Notes: a model not told the origin generated them from the sequence alone. A DNA stretch of 64,000 nt from Christensenella sp. UBA2853 (GCA_002350845.1 DEFL01000081.1:736-64735); one strand, 5' to 3'; positions 1-9,101 are shown, counted from the stretch's first letter. Made by a program: numbers and translations.

Positions 1-760
1 TCAGCGCAGCGCTGGCCGAGACCAGGGGTCTGTGTGGAGGCATCGACGGTCAGGGAAGCAACGGTTCCGTCAGCGGCCTTGGTGAGAGAAACGGTGACGT
101 CGAGATTGTCGTAACCGGGCTTGGTAGCGGTCAGGGCTTCAACAGCTTCAGCGGCAGGCTCAGCAGCGGGTTCTTCAGCTGCAGGAGCACCGGCCATGAG
201 CTCATTCACAGCATCAACAACAGCAGTGCTGGTGAGGGTGGCGGAAGCAACAGCATCCACATTCTCGCCGAGAACGAAGGGAGCAGTCTTGCCGACAAAC
301 TGGCTGGTGAAGGCTTCTTCAGCGCAGCGCTGGCCGAGACCAGGGGTCTGTGTGGAGGCATCCACGGTCAGGGAACCGACGGTTCCGTCAGCAGCCTTGG
401 TGAGGGAAACGGTGACGTCGAGATTGTCGTAACCGGGCTTGGTGGCGGTCAGGGTTTCTGCAGCTTCTGCAGCGGGCTCTTCAGCGGCAGGAGCACCGGC
501 CATGAGTTCGTTGACAGCATCAACAACAGCAGTGCTGGTGAGGGTGGCGGAAGCAACGGCATCCACATTCTCGCCGAGAACGAAGGGAGCGGTCTTGCCG
601 ACAAACTGGCTGGTGAAGGCTTCCTCAGCGCAGCGCTGGCCGAGACCGGGAGTCTGTGTGGAGGCATCCACGATCAGGGAACCGACGGTTCCATCAGCAG
701 CCTTGGTGAGGGAAACAGTGACGTCGAGATTGTCATAACCGGGCTTGGTGGCGGTCAGGA
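1..760 (-). repeat. Near-identical tandem repeats encoding the last FMN-binding domains
   Basis: The DNA repeats with periods of 318 bp and 306 bp: the same string starts at about 1, 319 and 625. The units encode 106 and 102 residues and differ by only scattered substitutions, plus a few codons in the Ala/Glu-rich linker. Such DNA-level identity points to recent duplication within the gene. Collapse or expansion of this array in an assembly is possible. Confidence 0.85.
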
Positions 761-2165
761 CATCCGCAGCTTCTGCGGCAGGCTCAGCAGCGGGTTCTTC
801 CACAGCGGGAGCAGGCGTTGCGATGGATGCATTGACGAGCTGCCCGTTCTCATACTGGAATTCGCCTACGAGCGTTCCGGAATAATTGCTGTCCGCGCTG
901 ACAACGGCAAGACCGTTGGACTGGAGGCCGACAGAACCTTCTGTAATGCTGGAGAGTTCATCGACTGTCAGGGCGCCTTCTGCTTCAACAGGCACAGCAC
1001 TGTTGATGGCATTGACAACGGCAGTGGTGGTGATGGTGGCACCGGACACGGCCGAGATGTCTTCGAGGGCAACAGGAATGGACTTGCCGGCAAACTGATC
1101 GGTGAAGGAGCTTTCCTCAGCCATCTTGCCGAGACCTTCTGTCTCGTCGGGAGCCTTGACGGAAAGGGATTCGATCTGCAGGCTGTCATCCAGCTTGACT
1201 TTTACGGAGACAGGACCGCCGAAGCCCTGAGCGGAGCCTTCGAGCGTAGCACCGGGCAGGATTTCTGCTGCGGCAGGAGCTGCACTGTTGATGGCTTCGA
1301 CGACGGCCGTCGTGGTGATGGTGGCACCGGACACGGCGGAGATGTCTTCAAGGGCAACAGGAATGGACTTGCCGGCAAACTGATCGGTGAAGGCGCTCTC
1401 CTGTGCGAGCTTGCCGAGACCTTCCGTCTCATCCGGCGCGTCGACTGCGAGTGAGCCGATGTTGGTGTTGTCATCGAGCGTGACGGTGACCGTCACTTTT
1501 CCGCCGAAGCCCTGTGCTTCGCCCTTGAGAGTGGCACCGGGGGTCAGGGCAGAGGCATCGACCGGAGCAGCGGCGGCAGCTTCACGCTTGCCGAAAACCA
1601 CTTCGCCGCCGGCTTTGCCCAGAACAGCGTCAGCCATGGCGCCAAAAGCACCGTTGGCATCGCCGAGAATGGCTTTGGAAGTAAAGGTTGCACCGGAGAT
1701 CGCTTCAAAGGAGCCGCCTTCTGCAGCATTCAGACCGGTGAACTGTTCGGCAAATTCGGGATTCAGTGCCTTGGCACCGATACCGGTGGTTTCCTGGAAG
1801 TCTGTGTCGCCGACTTTGGTGGCAACCACGGAACCGGCAGGATCCATACCGAAGGTCACAGCGACGGGACCGGCATAACCCTGCTGGCTGGCAGTGACGC
1901 AGTAGCCGATGATGTTGCCGTTTTCATCCTTGGCAGCATAAATGCTGGAAACATTGGAGTAGGCGGATGAACTAAAGCTGACTTCCTCATAGGAAGCGGC
2001 AGGCATGACGGCACTGAAGGTTTCCTGAAGTGCAGCCATTTTGTGCTCTGCAATCGGGCCGGCGGTGATCGCATTGGTCAGAGCCAGGATCAGAGCGGCG
2101 ATCAGGGAGATCAGGCCCAGGATCAGATAAGGCGGCCAGCTTTTTTTGGTCACATTGTTCTCCAT
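1..2165 (-). CDS. Membrane-anchored protein with at least five tandem FMN-binding-type domains (partial, C-terminus beyond the window)
   Basis: The frame stays open from the ATG at 2165 (GGAGGG just upstream) to the window edge, at least 721 codons. Residues about 9-31 form one membrane segment; the rest should lie outside the cytoplasm. FMN_bind-type domains repeat along the chain, each with an ETEGLG or QTPGLG turn and a closing acceptor motif. The acceptor threonines are T160 (SGAT), T282 (SGAT), T377 (SGAT), T541 (ASAT) and T643 (ASAT), and a sixth domain begins at the edge. Family knowledge: ApbE attaches FMN covalently to the last Thr/Ser of S/T-G-A-T/S. The first three domains fit; the last copies read ASAT, with Ser in the Gly position, so their flavinylation is uncertain. 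An Ala/Glu/Pro-rich linker separates the two sets. ApbE lies 58 bp upstream in the same operon. Inference: a multi-flavin electron conduit at the cell surface, RnfG/PplA-like in chemistry. Confidence 0.9.
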   Translation of the reverse strand, partial: MENNVTKKSWPPYLILGLISLIAALILALTNAITAGPIAEHKMAALQETFSAVMPAASYEEVSFSSSAYSNVSSIYAAKDENGNIIGYCVTASQQGYAGPVAVTFGMDPAGSVVATKVGDTDFQETTGIGAKALNPEFAEQFTGLNAAEGGSFEAISGATFTSKAILGDANGAFGAMADAVLGKAGGEVVFGKREAAAAAPVDASALTPGATLKGEAQGFGGKVTVTVTLDDNTNIGSLAVDAPDETEGLGKLAQESAFTDQFAGKSIPVALEDISAVSGATITTTAVVEAINSAAPAAAEILPGATLEGSAQGFGGPVSVKVKLDDSLQIESLSVKAPDETEGLGKMAEESSFTDQFAGKSIPVALEDISAVSGATITTTAVVNAINSAVPVEAEGALTVDELSSITEGSVGLQSNGLAVVSADSNYSGTLVGEFQYENGQLVNASIATPAPAVEEPAAEPAAEAADVLTATKPGYDNLDVTVSLTKAADGTVGSLIVDASTQTPGLGQRCAEEAFTSQFVGKTAPFVLGENVDAVASATLTSTAVVDAVNELMAGAPAAEEPAAEAAETLTATKPGYDNLDVTVSLTKAADGTVGSLTVDASTQTPGLGQRCAEEAFTSQFVGKTAPFVLGENVDAVASATLTSTAVVDAVNELMAGAPAAEEPAAEPAAEAVEALTATKPGYDNLDVTVSLTKAADGTVASLTVDASTQTPGLGQRCA

Positions 2166-2223
2166 CGATGATACCCTCCACAGTAAATAAAAATAGGAAA
2201 ACCATTGGAATCAGAGGAAAGAG

Positions 2224-3255
2224 TTATTTCAGCCGCATGAGGCTGTACAGATCCTCGAAACCGTCTGTTGTCACGATTTCTCCGGACCGTGTAATCAGCA
2301 GTCCATCCATGCCCTGCTCTGCGAGGTACTGAAGGGCTTTGTCCCGGCCCATGACAATACACGCCGTCGCCATGGCATCCGCAGTCATGGAGCTTTTGGA
2401 AATGATGGTGGCCGATGCGAGATCGGAATCGGATGAGATGCCGGTTTCGGGATCGAGAATGTGGTGATACCGGACACCGTTGAGCTCAAAGTAGCGCTCA
2501 TAGATGCCGCTGGTGACAACCGAGAGATCCGAGACCGATACGACAGCGATGGAATCGTTATCACCGCCCTGGGGATCACGGATGCCGACACGGAACGGAG
2601 AGGCATCCGGCTTAATGCCGACCGCGTAGACATTCCCTCCGAAATTGAGCGTTGCACCGAGCACTCTTCCGCGGATGGCCTCGGCGATCTGATCGGCAAT
2701 ATAGCCCTTGGCGATGCCGCCCAGGTCCACCTCCATGCCTTCGGGGAGTGTGACCGTATCGTTCTCGCCGAGGATCATCAGATCATCATTGACCAGCGGC
2801 AGGGCAGCCAGGCGTTCCTCGTCGGTCGGCATGCGGTTTGTGCCGCCCGTAAAGTCCCACAGCGCCGTCAGGGGGGCAATGGTGACGGAAAAGGCATGCC
2901 CGGAAGAATCAGAGACCTCAATGGCACGGCGCAGGATTTCCCATGTCTCATGGTCTACCTGGACAGGCTGACCGCCGGCATGATTGATGCGGTCGACATC
3001 GGAGCCCTGGATGGTCTTGCTCAGCAGCTGTTCATAACGCGCGCAGTCTGCCCAGATTTCATCCAGCAGACCTTCAGGCGCACCGTACAGCACGATCGTG
3101 ACGACAGTATCAAAATAGAATCCCACGCCGCTGGTCCGTTCTGCTGCTGTGGCTGTCGGGGCAGGCGCAACGCCTTCGCTTCCTGCGGAACAGGAAGAAA
3201 AAAGCAGCATGCCGGCCAGGAGCAGTGCCAGGAGGATGCAGCATTTATTCGACAA
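2224..3255 (-). CDS. apbE: FAD:protein FMN transferase, lipoprotein form (ApbE)
   Basis: This enzyme transfers FMN from FAD to Thr/Ser in FMN-binding domains, outside the membrane. The 343-residue protein begins with a lipoprotein signal; the lipobox ends at Cys22 (LFSSC). Typical ApbE signatures follow: a DLGGIAKGY block, NFGGN, the HHILDPETG loop and MTADAMATACIVMG near the C-terminus. It overlaps the end of the NusG-domain-II gene by 11 bp and precedes the multi-FMN-domain gene, its likely substrate, so the three form one operon from the promoter at 3776-3804. The length is normal for the family. Confidence 0.95.
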   Translation of the reverse strand: MSNKCCILLALLLAGMLLFSSCSAGSEGVAPAPTATAAERTSGVGFYFDTVVTIVLYGAPEGLLDEIWADCARYEQLLSKTIQGSDVDRINHAGGQPVQVDHETWEILRRAIEVSDSSGHAFSVTIAPLTALWDFTGGTNRMPTDEERLAALPLVNDDLMILGENDTVTLPEGMEVDLGGIAKGYIADQIAEAIRGRVLGATLNFGGNVYAVGIKPDASPFRVGIRDPQGGDNDSIAVVSVSDLSVVTSGIYERYFELNGVRYHHILDPETGISSDSDLASATIISKSSMTADAMATACIVMGRDKALQYLAEQGMDGLLITRSGEIVTTDGFEDLYSLMRLK

Positions 3256-3709
3256 TGGATTTCACCACCAATTCCACACTGACCTGGTTGGGAAGACAGA
3301 TGATAAAGGCACCATCCGGGCGATAATCCCAATTGTCCCTGGTCACTTTTCCGGAATGGACGCAGATCTGATTGTGACAGGTTGAACTGTCCATATATGC
3401 GCCGTCCTCCGTAATCACAATAACGTTTTTGTTTCCGTCTTTCTGCTCAATGGTCACCGTCTGGGGCTGAGAAAGAGGGACACGCAGCTTCTCCTCGCCG
3501 GCGACGGAAATGATGACGGTATCTTCATTCAGATCAGCCGGCTCCGAAGGCGGTAGCGAAGGGAAGAACAGCAGAGCCAGAACGCCGAGGAGCACCATGG
3601 TGCCGACGACAATCAGGCTGGTCTTCCACTTGAGAATAAACCTTTTAATATGAAGCAAACCCTTCCGTGAAAACGATTTATCTTTTGATCTGACGGTCTG
3701 TGAGAACAT
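3245..3709 (-). CDS. NusG domain II-containing membrane protein
   Basis: A small protein of about 154 residues with a basic N-terminus, one membrane segment (about residues 30-50) and an extracytosolic domain. The domain contains the STCHNQICVHSG cysteine loop and a CLPN motif, typical of stand-alone NusG domain II (NusG_II) proteins. Such proteins are often found with ApbE and FMN_bind or Rnf-like genes; their exact role is not settled. The start is uncertain. An ATG at 3754 has no visible ribosome site and lies only about 15 nt after the predicted transcription start. The ATG at 3709 was chosen, but a later non-ATG start just before the membrane segment, behind GGAAGGG, is also possible. 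Confidence 0.8.
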   Translation of the reverse strand: MFSQTVRSKDKSFSRKGLLHIKRFILKWKTSLIVVGTMVLLGVLALLFFPSLPPSEPADLNEDTVIISVAGEEKLRVPLSQPQTVTIEQKDGNKNVIVITEDGAYMDSSTCHNQICVHSGKVTRDNWDYRPDGAFIICLPNQVSVELVVKSIVE

Positions 3710-3775
3710 GCCGTGTTTCCGGGATATCAGGTTTCCTGACAGGCATGTGCGCACAGAGAAACCAAACCAGTGTCA

Positions 3776-3804
3776 ATTATATGCGGGCGGATGGATAGTG
3801 TCAA
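3776..3804 (-). promoter_or_regulatory. Consensus sigma-A promoter of the NusG_II-apbE-FMN operon
   Basis: On the minus strand TTGACA (3804-3799) and TATAAT (3781-3776) are separated by exactly 17 bp, a perfect match to the vegetative consensus. This suggests strong constitutive transcription of the flavinylation operon. Confidence 0.9.
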
Positions 3805-3962
3805 CTCAGAAAACACCGTCAAAACACCAACTCATGTCGAAACAGGGATGGAACCGGGATAAATCTGATAAAAAATGACGCTGACTGCATGACTTCTATC
3901 CTTCTATATAGACCGCATAAAGGAGAGGAAGAGCACCAGGGACAGCACAGCCGATCCGGAAG

Positions 3963-3999
3963 AGACGCGGAAAGAGCAGTCCTGCTTTTTTCCGCGTCT
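3963..3999. other. Long near-perfect hairpin in the divergent nifJ/NusG_II spacer
   Basis: AGACGCGGAAAGAGCAG (3963-3979) pairs with the sequence at 3982-3999, leaving a loop of about 2 nt and one bulge. No T-run follows on either strand, and no gene ends nearby, so it is not an ordinary intrinsic terminator. The rest of the 510-bp spacer (3755-4264) holds only the two divergent promoters and no supportable gene. Confidence 0.7.
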
Positions 4000-4102
4000 G
4001 GCAAGGGGAGGAGCCTGAAAAACAGGGAAATAAAGAAATATATGGCGCTTTTTTCAATCGCCAAAATGTTCAGGCGTGATGGTTTCTACCTTATACGATG
4101 CA

Positions 4103-4131
4103 TTGACTTTGCGATTTGAAAGTCATATAAT
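4103..4131 (+). promoter_or_regulatory. Sigma-A promoter of nifJ
   Basis: TTGACT (4103-4108), a 17-bp spacer and TATAAT (4126-4131). The predicted leader to the nifJ start is about 127 nt. Confidence 0.9.
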
Positions 4132-4264
4132 GAGAAGGCATCCCAGTGACTGCCGTTTTTGCATGCATAGAAAGCGCATGATTTGCGCAGAATATGTGAG
4201 TATTTGCGTCAGTTTCACAGACGGCATTTGCCGCCGAGTAACACTCACCAAGGAGGTTCCCATC

Positions 4265-7200
4265 ATGGCCCAAATCAGGACTGTAGACGGCAATACTGCC
4301 GTAAGCCATGTCGCGTATGCATTCAGCGATGTGGCTGCTATCTATCCCATCACGCCTTCCTCGCCTATGGCTGAAGCGGCAGATGAGAGCGCTGCACACA
4401 ACACACTGAACCTGTTCGGTCAGACCGTGAAGGTTCAGGAAATGCAGTCTGAAGCCGGCGCAGCCGGCGCAGTGCATGGTTCACTCGCAGCCGGTGCACT
4501 GACCACCACATTCACTGCATCCCAGGGTCTTCTGCTGATGATCCCGAACATGTACAAGATTGCCGGCGAACTGATGCCCTGCGTTTTCCATGTCAGCGCC
4601 CGTGCTCTTGCTTATCATGCTCTGTCCATCTTCGGCGATCATTCCGACGTTATGGCTTGCCGTCAGACCGGTTTTGCCATGCTCGCTTCCAGCTCTGTTC
4701 AGGAAGCTGCTGATATGGCAATCGTTGCCCATGTTGCAACCCTGAAGGCTTCTGTACCGTTCCTGCATTTCTTCGATGGTTTCCGTACCTCCCACGAAAT
4801 CCAGAAGGTGTATCTCCCCGATTATGATGAACTCGGAAAGATCATGCCGTGGGATAAGGTCAAGGAGTTCCGTGACCGCGCTCTGAATCCTGAACATCCG
4901 CATCAGGCAGGCACCGCTCAGAACCCTGACATCTATTTCCAGGGCCGTGAAGCTGCCAACAACTTCTACACTGCTGTTCCCGGTATCGTGGAAGAGACCA
5001 TGCGCGAAGTTGAGGCAATCACTGGACGTGCATATCATCCTTATGATTATGTTGGTGCTCCCGATGCCGAGAAAGTGATCGTCATCATGGGCTCCGGCTG
5101 TGACGTTGCTGATGAAGCCGTCACCAAGATGGTTGAAATGGGCGAAAAGGTCGGTGTCGTCAAGGTTCACCTCTATCGTCCGTTCCCCGTTGATATGTTC
5201 TCTGCTGCTGTTCCTGCAACCGTGAAGAAGATCGCTGTTCTGGACCGCACCAAGGAATCCGGCTCTCTGGGTGAGCCTCTGTACCTGGATGTCTGCGCAG
5301 CCATGGCTGAAGCTGGCCGCAAGGATATCGCCATCGTCGGCGGCCGTTATGGTCTGGGCAGCAAGGAATTCACGCCTACCCACATCAAGGCTGTCTTCGC
5401 CAACCTCGACGGCGAGATGAAGAATCACTTCACCGTCGGCATCAACGATGACCTGTCCGGCACCTCCCTGCCCCTGGGCGAGCTCTTCAACGCCGCTCCT
5501 GCAGGCGCTATCTCCTGCAAGTTCTACGGCCTCGGCTCTGACGGCACTGTCGGCGCCAACAAGAACTCTATCAAGATCATCGGCGACCACACCGACATGT
5601 ATGCTCAGGCATACTTCGCATATGACTCCAAGAAGTCCGGCGGTCTGACTGTCAGCCACCTGCGCTTCGGCAAGAACCCGATCAAGAGCCCGTATCAGAT
5701 TGATGCTGCGGACTTCATCGCCTGCCACAATCCCGCCTATGTCACCATGTATGACATGGTCAAGGATCTGAAGGAAGGCGGCGTGTTCCTGCTCAACTGC
5801 CCGTGGACCAAGGAAGAGCTCGAAGAGCGTCTGCCCGCCACCATGAAGCAGCTGCTCGCCAAGAAGCATGCGAAGTTCTACATCATTGATGCTATCACCC
5901 TGGCCGGCAAGGTCGGCATGGGCGGCCGCATCAACACCATCATGCAGGCAGCCTTCTTCAAGCTCGCCAACATCATTCCTTATGATCAGGCTGACGAGTA
6001 CATGAAGGCCTATGCAAAGAAGACCTACGGCAAGAAGGGCGACGCCGTTGTCCAGAAGAACTGGGACGCTATCGACATCGCTATCTCCGGTCTGCAGGAA
6101 GTCACCGTTCCCGAAGCATGGGCAACCGCTACCACCGGTGCTGTTGCTGAAGAAGTCAAGGGCACGGATGAATACTTCAAGACCTTCGTGAAGCCCGTTC
6201 TCGCTCAGGAAGGCGACAGCCTGCCCGTCAGCAAGATCGATCCTCGCGGCATCGTGCCCACCGGCACCACCAAGTTCGAAAAGCGCGGCATTGCTGTCAA
6301 GGTGCCTGAATGGAATCCTGACACCTGTATCCAGTGTGGCTACTGCTCTCTGGTCTGCCCGCATGCTGCAATCCGTCCCATCTATGTGAAGGACGGCGAA
6401 GAGAAGCCCGAGTCCTTCGTCACCAAGAAGGCAACCGGCAAGGAATTCGCCGGCATGACCATGCGTATTCAGGTCAGCCCGCTCGACTGCACAGGCTGCG
6501 GCAACTGCGTTGAAGTCTGCATGGATCCCAAGAAGACTGCCCTTGTGATGCAGCCGCTCGACAGCCAGCGCAAGGAAGAAGCCAACTGGGAATATGCCAT
6601 GAAGGTACCGGAAGTCACCACCATCACCAACAAGGCTACCGTGAAGAACAGCCAGGCTCTCAAGCCTCTCTTCGAATTCTCCGGCGCCTGCGCTGGCTGC
6701 GGTGAGACCCCGTACGTCAAGCTGGTGACACAGCTCTTCGGCGACCGCATGATCATTGCGAACGCCACCGGCTGCTCCTCCATCTATGGCGGTTCTGCTC
6801 CTACCTGCCCCTACACCACGAACAATGCCGGACATGGTCCTGCATGGGCAAACTCCCTGTTCGAAGACAACGCTGAATTCGGCTTCGGCATGAACCTGGC
6901 CGTGACCCAGCGCCGCGCCAAGCTCGCTGACAACGTCCGCAAGCTGATCGCTGTTGAATGGGCAACTGCTGAAATCAAGGCTGCCGGTCAGGAATGGCTC
7001 GACAACATGGATGATGCAGAAGGCTCCCGCGCTGCCGGCGCAAAGCTGGTTGCCGCTTGCAATGAAGGCATCGAACCCGGCTGCGAATGCGACGCCTGCA
7101 AGGCTGCACGCGAAGTCCTGAAGGATGCTGACCTGCTCACCAAGAAGTCTATCTGGATCTTCGGCGGTGACGGCTGGGCATATGACATCGGCTACGGCGG

Positions 7201-7792
7201 ACTGGATCATGTGCTTGCACAGAACCAGGATGTCAACGTCCTCGTTCTCGATACCGAAGTGTACTCCAACACTGGCGGACAGGCTTCCAAGTCCACGCCT
7301 ACCGGTTCTGTCGCGAAGTTCGCTGCTGCCGGCAAGCGCACCCGTAAGAAGGACCTGGGCATGATGGCTATGAGCTATGGCTATGTCTATGTTGCAACCG
7401 TTGCTATGGGCTCCAACCCTGCACAGCTGCTCAAGGCTATGACCGAAGCTGAAGCTTATCATGGACCGTCCCTGATCATCGCTTATGCTCCCTGCATTAA
7501 CCACGGCATCAAGTCCATGGGTATGGCACAGGCTGAAATCCGCAAGGCTGTTGACTGCGGTTACTGGCCTCTGTATCGTTACAACCCGGCACTTGCTCAG
7601 CAGGGCAAGAACCCGATGACCATCGACAGCAAGGAACCCACTGGCAATTATCAGGAATTCCTGCAGGGCGAAGTTCGTTACACCGCTCTTGCACGTCAGT
7701 TCCCGGATGCTGCCAAGACCCTGTTCGCGCAGCAGGAAGAAGACGCCAAGGAACGTCTCGAATCCTACAAGCGGCTCGCCAAGGACGAATAA
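4265..7792 (+). CDS. nifJ: Pyruvate:ferredoxin (flavodoxin) oxidoreductase, single-chain
   Basis: This cytosolic enzyme oxidatively decarboxylates pyruvate to acetyl-CoA and CO2 and reduces ferredoxin, the central step of anaerobic sugar fermentation. The start is the ATG behind AAGGAGG, giving 1175 residues, the usual size of the fused homodimeric form. An upstream in-frame ATG at 4076 precedes the promoter and is rejected. Order: N-terminal pyruvate/TPP domain (YPITPSSPMAE), gamma domain, then a two-cluster ferredoxin domain (CIQCGYCSLVCP starting at C688 and CTGCGNCVEVC starting at C742). The proximal-cluster cysteines (CAGCGETPYVK) and the C-terminal TPP-binding region (GGDGWAYDIGYGG, with CECDACK before it) follow. 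It is monocistronic, between its own promoter and a terminator. Codon use suggests high expression. Confidence 0.98.
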   Translation: MAQIRTVDGNTAVSHVAYAFSDVAAIYPITPSSPMAEAADESAAHNTLNLFGQTVKVQEMQSEAGAAGAVHGSLAAGALTTTFTASQGLLLMIPNMYKIAGELMPCVFHVSARALAYHALSIFGDHSDVMACRQTGFAMLASSSVQEAADMAIVAHVATLKASVPFLHFFDGFRTSHEIQKVYLPDYDELGKIMPWDKVKEFRDRALNPEHPHQAGTAQNPDIYFQGREAANNFYTAVPGIVEETMREVEAITGRAYHPYDYVGAPDAEKVIVIMGSGCDVADEAVTKMVEMGEKVGVVKVHLYRPFPVDMFSAAVPATVKKIAVLDRTKESGSLGEPLYLDVCAAMAEAGRKDIAIVGGRYGLGSKEFTPTHIKAVFANLDGEMKNHFTVGINDDLSGTSLPLGELFNAAPAGAISCKFYGLGSDGTVGANKNSIKIIGDHTDMYAQAYFAYDSKKSGGLTVSHLRFGKNPIKSPYQIDAADFIACHNPAYVTMYDMVKDLKEGGVFLLNCPWTKEELEERLPATMKQLLAKKHAKFYIIDAITLAGKVGMGGRINTIMQAAFFKLANIIPYDQADEYMKAYAKKTYGKKGDAVVQKNWDAIDIAISGLQEVTVPEAWATATTGAVAEEVKGTDEYFKTFVKPVLAQEGDSLPVSKIDPRGIVPTGTTKFEKRGIAVKVPEWNPDTCIQCGYCSLVCPHAAIRPIYVKDGEEKPESFVTKKATGKEFAGMTMRIQVSPLDCTGCGNCVEVCMDPKKTALVMQPLDSQRKEEANWEYAMKVPEVTTITNKATVKNSQALKPLFEFSGACAGCGETPYVKLVTQLFGDRMIIANATGCSSIYGGSAPTCPYTTNNAGHGPAWANSLFEDNAEFGFGMNLAVTQRRAKLADNVRKLIAVEWATAEIKAAGQEWLDNMDDAEGSRAAGAKLVAACNEGIEPGCECDACKAAREVLKDADLLTKKSIWIFGGDGWAYDIGYGGLDHVLAQNQDVNVLVLDTEVYSNTGGQASKSTPTGSVAKFAAAGKRTRKKDLGMMAMSYGYVYVATVAMGSNPAQLLKAMTEAEAYHGPSLIIAYAPCINHGIKSMGMAQAEIRKAVDCGYWPLYRYNPALAQQGKNPMTIDSKEPTGNYQEFLQGEVRYTALARQFPDAAKTLFAQQEEDAKERLESYKRLAKDE

Positions 7793-7804
7793 TTCGGAAT
7801 CCCG

Positions 7805-7834
7805 GCCCGGACGGTTTTACCGTCCGGGCTTTTC
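7805..7834 (+). terminator. Intrinsic terminator of nifJ
   Basis: A 10-bp GC-rich stem (GCCCGGACGG / CCGTCCGGGC) with a TTTTA loop and a T-run directly after. Confidence 0.95.
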
Positions 7835-7901
7835 TCATGAAAGTCTAACGGAAAAAATCCGGAAATATGATACAATTAAGCACAATGCGTTTTTCATTCA
7901 C

Positions 7902-7930
7902 TTGACCGCATTAGGGTAGTTTGTTATACT
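7902..7930 (+). promoter_or_regulatory. Sigma-A promoter of the flippase-like gene
   Basis: TTGACC (7902-7907), 17-bp spacer, TATACT (7925-7930), with a short leader before TTGGAGG. Confidence 0.85.
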
Positions 7931-7958
7931 GACAGCAATATTTTAGTTGGAGGTTTTC

Positions 7959-9038
7959 ATGAAAGGAAGCAGGAAAAGGATCATCAATATGGCGCTGATC
8001 CTGGGTACCCTTGCCGTTGTGCTGGTGATCGGCATCAGTGACAACAGCATCGGCGAAGCCTGGGAAGCGGTCAAAAGGATGAGTCTTGCATGGGTGATCC
8101 TTGCTGTGGTCTGCTATTGCTGCTATCTGATGATGGATGCTGTGGCGATCCATTTTTTTCTGAAGAGGCAGGGATACCGGGTTTCCTTTCTGAGGCTGTG
8201 CTTTATCTCCGTGGTCGGGCAGTATTATTCCAATATTACCCCTGGCGCATCCGGCGGACAGCCGATGCAGATCTATTATCTCTATCAGGACCGTGTGCCG
8301 ACCGCGATTGCCACATCGGCCATTGCGATGCGCTTTTTCTGCTTCCAGTTCATGCTTTCATTCTTTGCAGCACTCTTCTGGATTCTCTTCGGCGGCTTTA
8401 TCAATGAGCATGTCGGAGCGCAGAAATGGATTCTGATTGTTGGATTCTGCTATAACGCTGTCATGGTGACCCTCGTGACGAGCCTTGCTCTGTGCACGCC
8501 GATGATCAAGAAACTGATCGCGTTTGCGGTGAAGATTGCCGCCAAATTCCACTGGGTGAAGAAACCGCACGAGCTTTCCGAGAAAGCGAATCAGGCCGTG
8601 GAAGTCTTTCATGACAGCCTGACCTCCTACAGCAAGCGGCCGTGGGACATGCTGGTGCAGCTGATCATTGGCGGCCTGCAGCTCATTGCGCTGATGAGCG
8701 TGATTTACTGCATTTACAGGGGACTGGGACTGGTGGAGGAAAGCTATATCCACCTGGTGGCCCTGCATGTCATGGAGTTCATCTCTGCTGCGTACGCTCC
8801 GCTGCCCGGTGCATCCGGCGCATCGGAAGGCGTCTTCAGCATGTATTTCGGAAAGATTTTCCCGGACGGCTATTCCTTTGCGGCACTGCTGCTGTGGCGC
8901 TTCTTTACCTATTATATCTCCCTGATCATGGGCGTTGTGGTTGTCATGATCCAGGGCGTGAGAGAAGGCAAGACCTTCAAGGAAGTGACCCGGGAAGGCG
9001 ACGAGGTGCTCGAGGCCAGCAGCAAAAAGGAAAGCTGA
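7959..9038 (+). CDS. Lysylphosphatidylglycerol synthase TM-region / flippase-like integral membrane protein (UPF0104-type)
   Basis: A 359-residue polytopic membrane protein, with about eight hydrophobic segments, of the LPG_synthase_TM family (PF03706). Conserved family stretches are visible: SNITPGASGGQPMQ after the third segment and LPGASGASEG near the C-terminus. The soluble lysyl-transferase domain of true MprF is absent, so this is the flippase-like half only. Family members have been linked to lipid or glycolipid transfer; the substrate here is unknown. The start is the ATG behind TTGGAGG; an in-frame TTG at 7947 is part of that ribosome site. It has its own promoter and terminator, so neighbours give no clue. 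Confidence 0.88.
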   Translation: MKGSRKRIINMALILGTLAVVLVIGISDNSIGEAWEAVKRMSLAWVILAVVCYCCYLMMDAVAIHFFLKRQGYRVSFLRLCFISVVGQYYSNITPGASGGQPMQIYYLYQDRVPTAIATSAIAMRFFCFQFMLSFFAALFWILFGGFINEHVGAQKWILIVGFCYNAVMVTLVTSLALCTPMIKKLIAFAVKIAAKFHWVKKPHELSEKANQAVEVFHDSLTSYSKRPWDMLVQLIIGGLQLIALMSVIYCIYRGLGLVEESYIHLVALHVMEFISAAYAPLPGASGASEGVFSMYFGKIFPDGYSFAALLLWRFFTYYISLIMGVVVVMIQGVREGKTFKEVTREGDEVLEASSKKES

Positions 9039-9056
9039 ACAGAACCGGAGCATTGA

Positions 9057-9081
9057 AGCAGACCGCAGGGTCTGCTTTTTC
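9057..9081 (+). terminator. Intrinsic terminator
   Basis: AGCAGACC / GGTCTGCT stem with a GCAG loop, followed by TTTTTCTC. Confidence 0.9.
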
Positions 9082-9101
9082 TCTAGCAGAAGCAGTTGGG
9101 C

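Noticed and set aside
1..740. Plus-strand open frames of about 100 codons in the left repeats
   Set aside because: They are shadows repeated with the same period as the minus-strand FMN-domain gene, which is open across the whole region.
3963..3999. Hairpin considered as an intrinsic terminator
   Set aside because: No T-run follows on either strand and no gene ends there; it is listed as an unexplained hairpin instead.
4076..4264. N-terminal extension of nifJ
   Set aside because: It begins upstream of the promoter TTGACT/TATAAT; the AAGGAGG-preceded ATG at 4265 gives the family N-terminus.
4481..7504. A 1007-codon open frame on the minus strand across nifJ
   Set aside because: It is the antisense shadow of the highly biased nifJ codons. 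It has no ribosome site, no recognisable domain and lies wholly inside an unambiguous gene.
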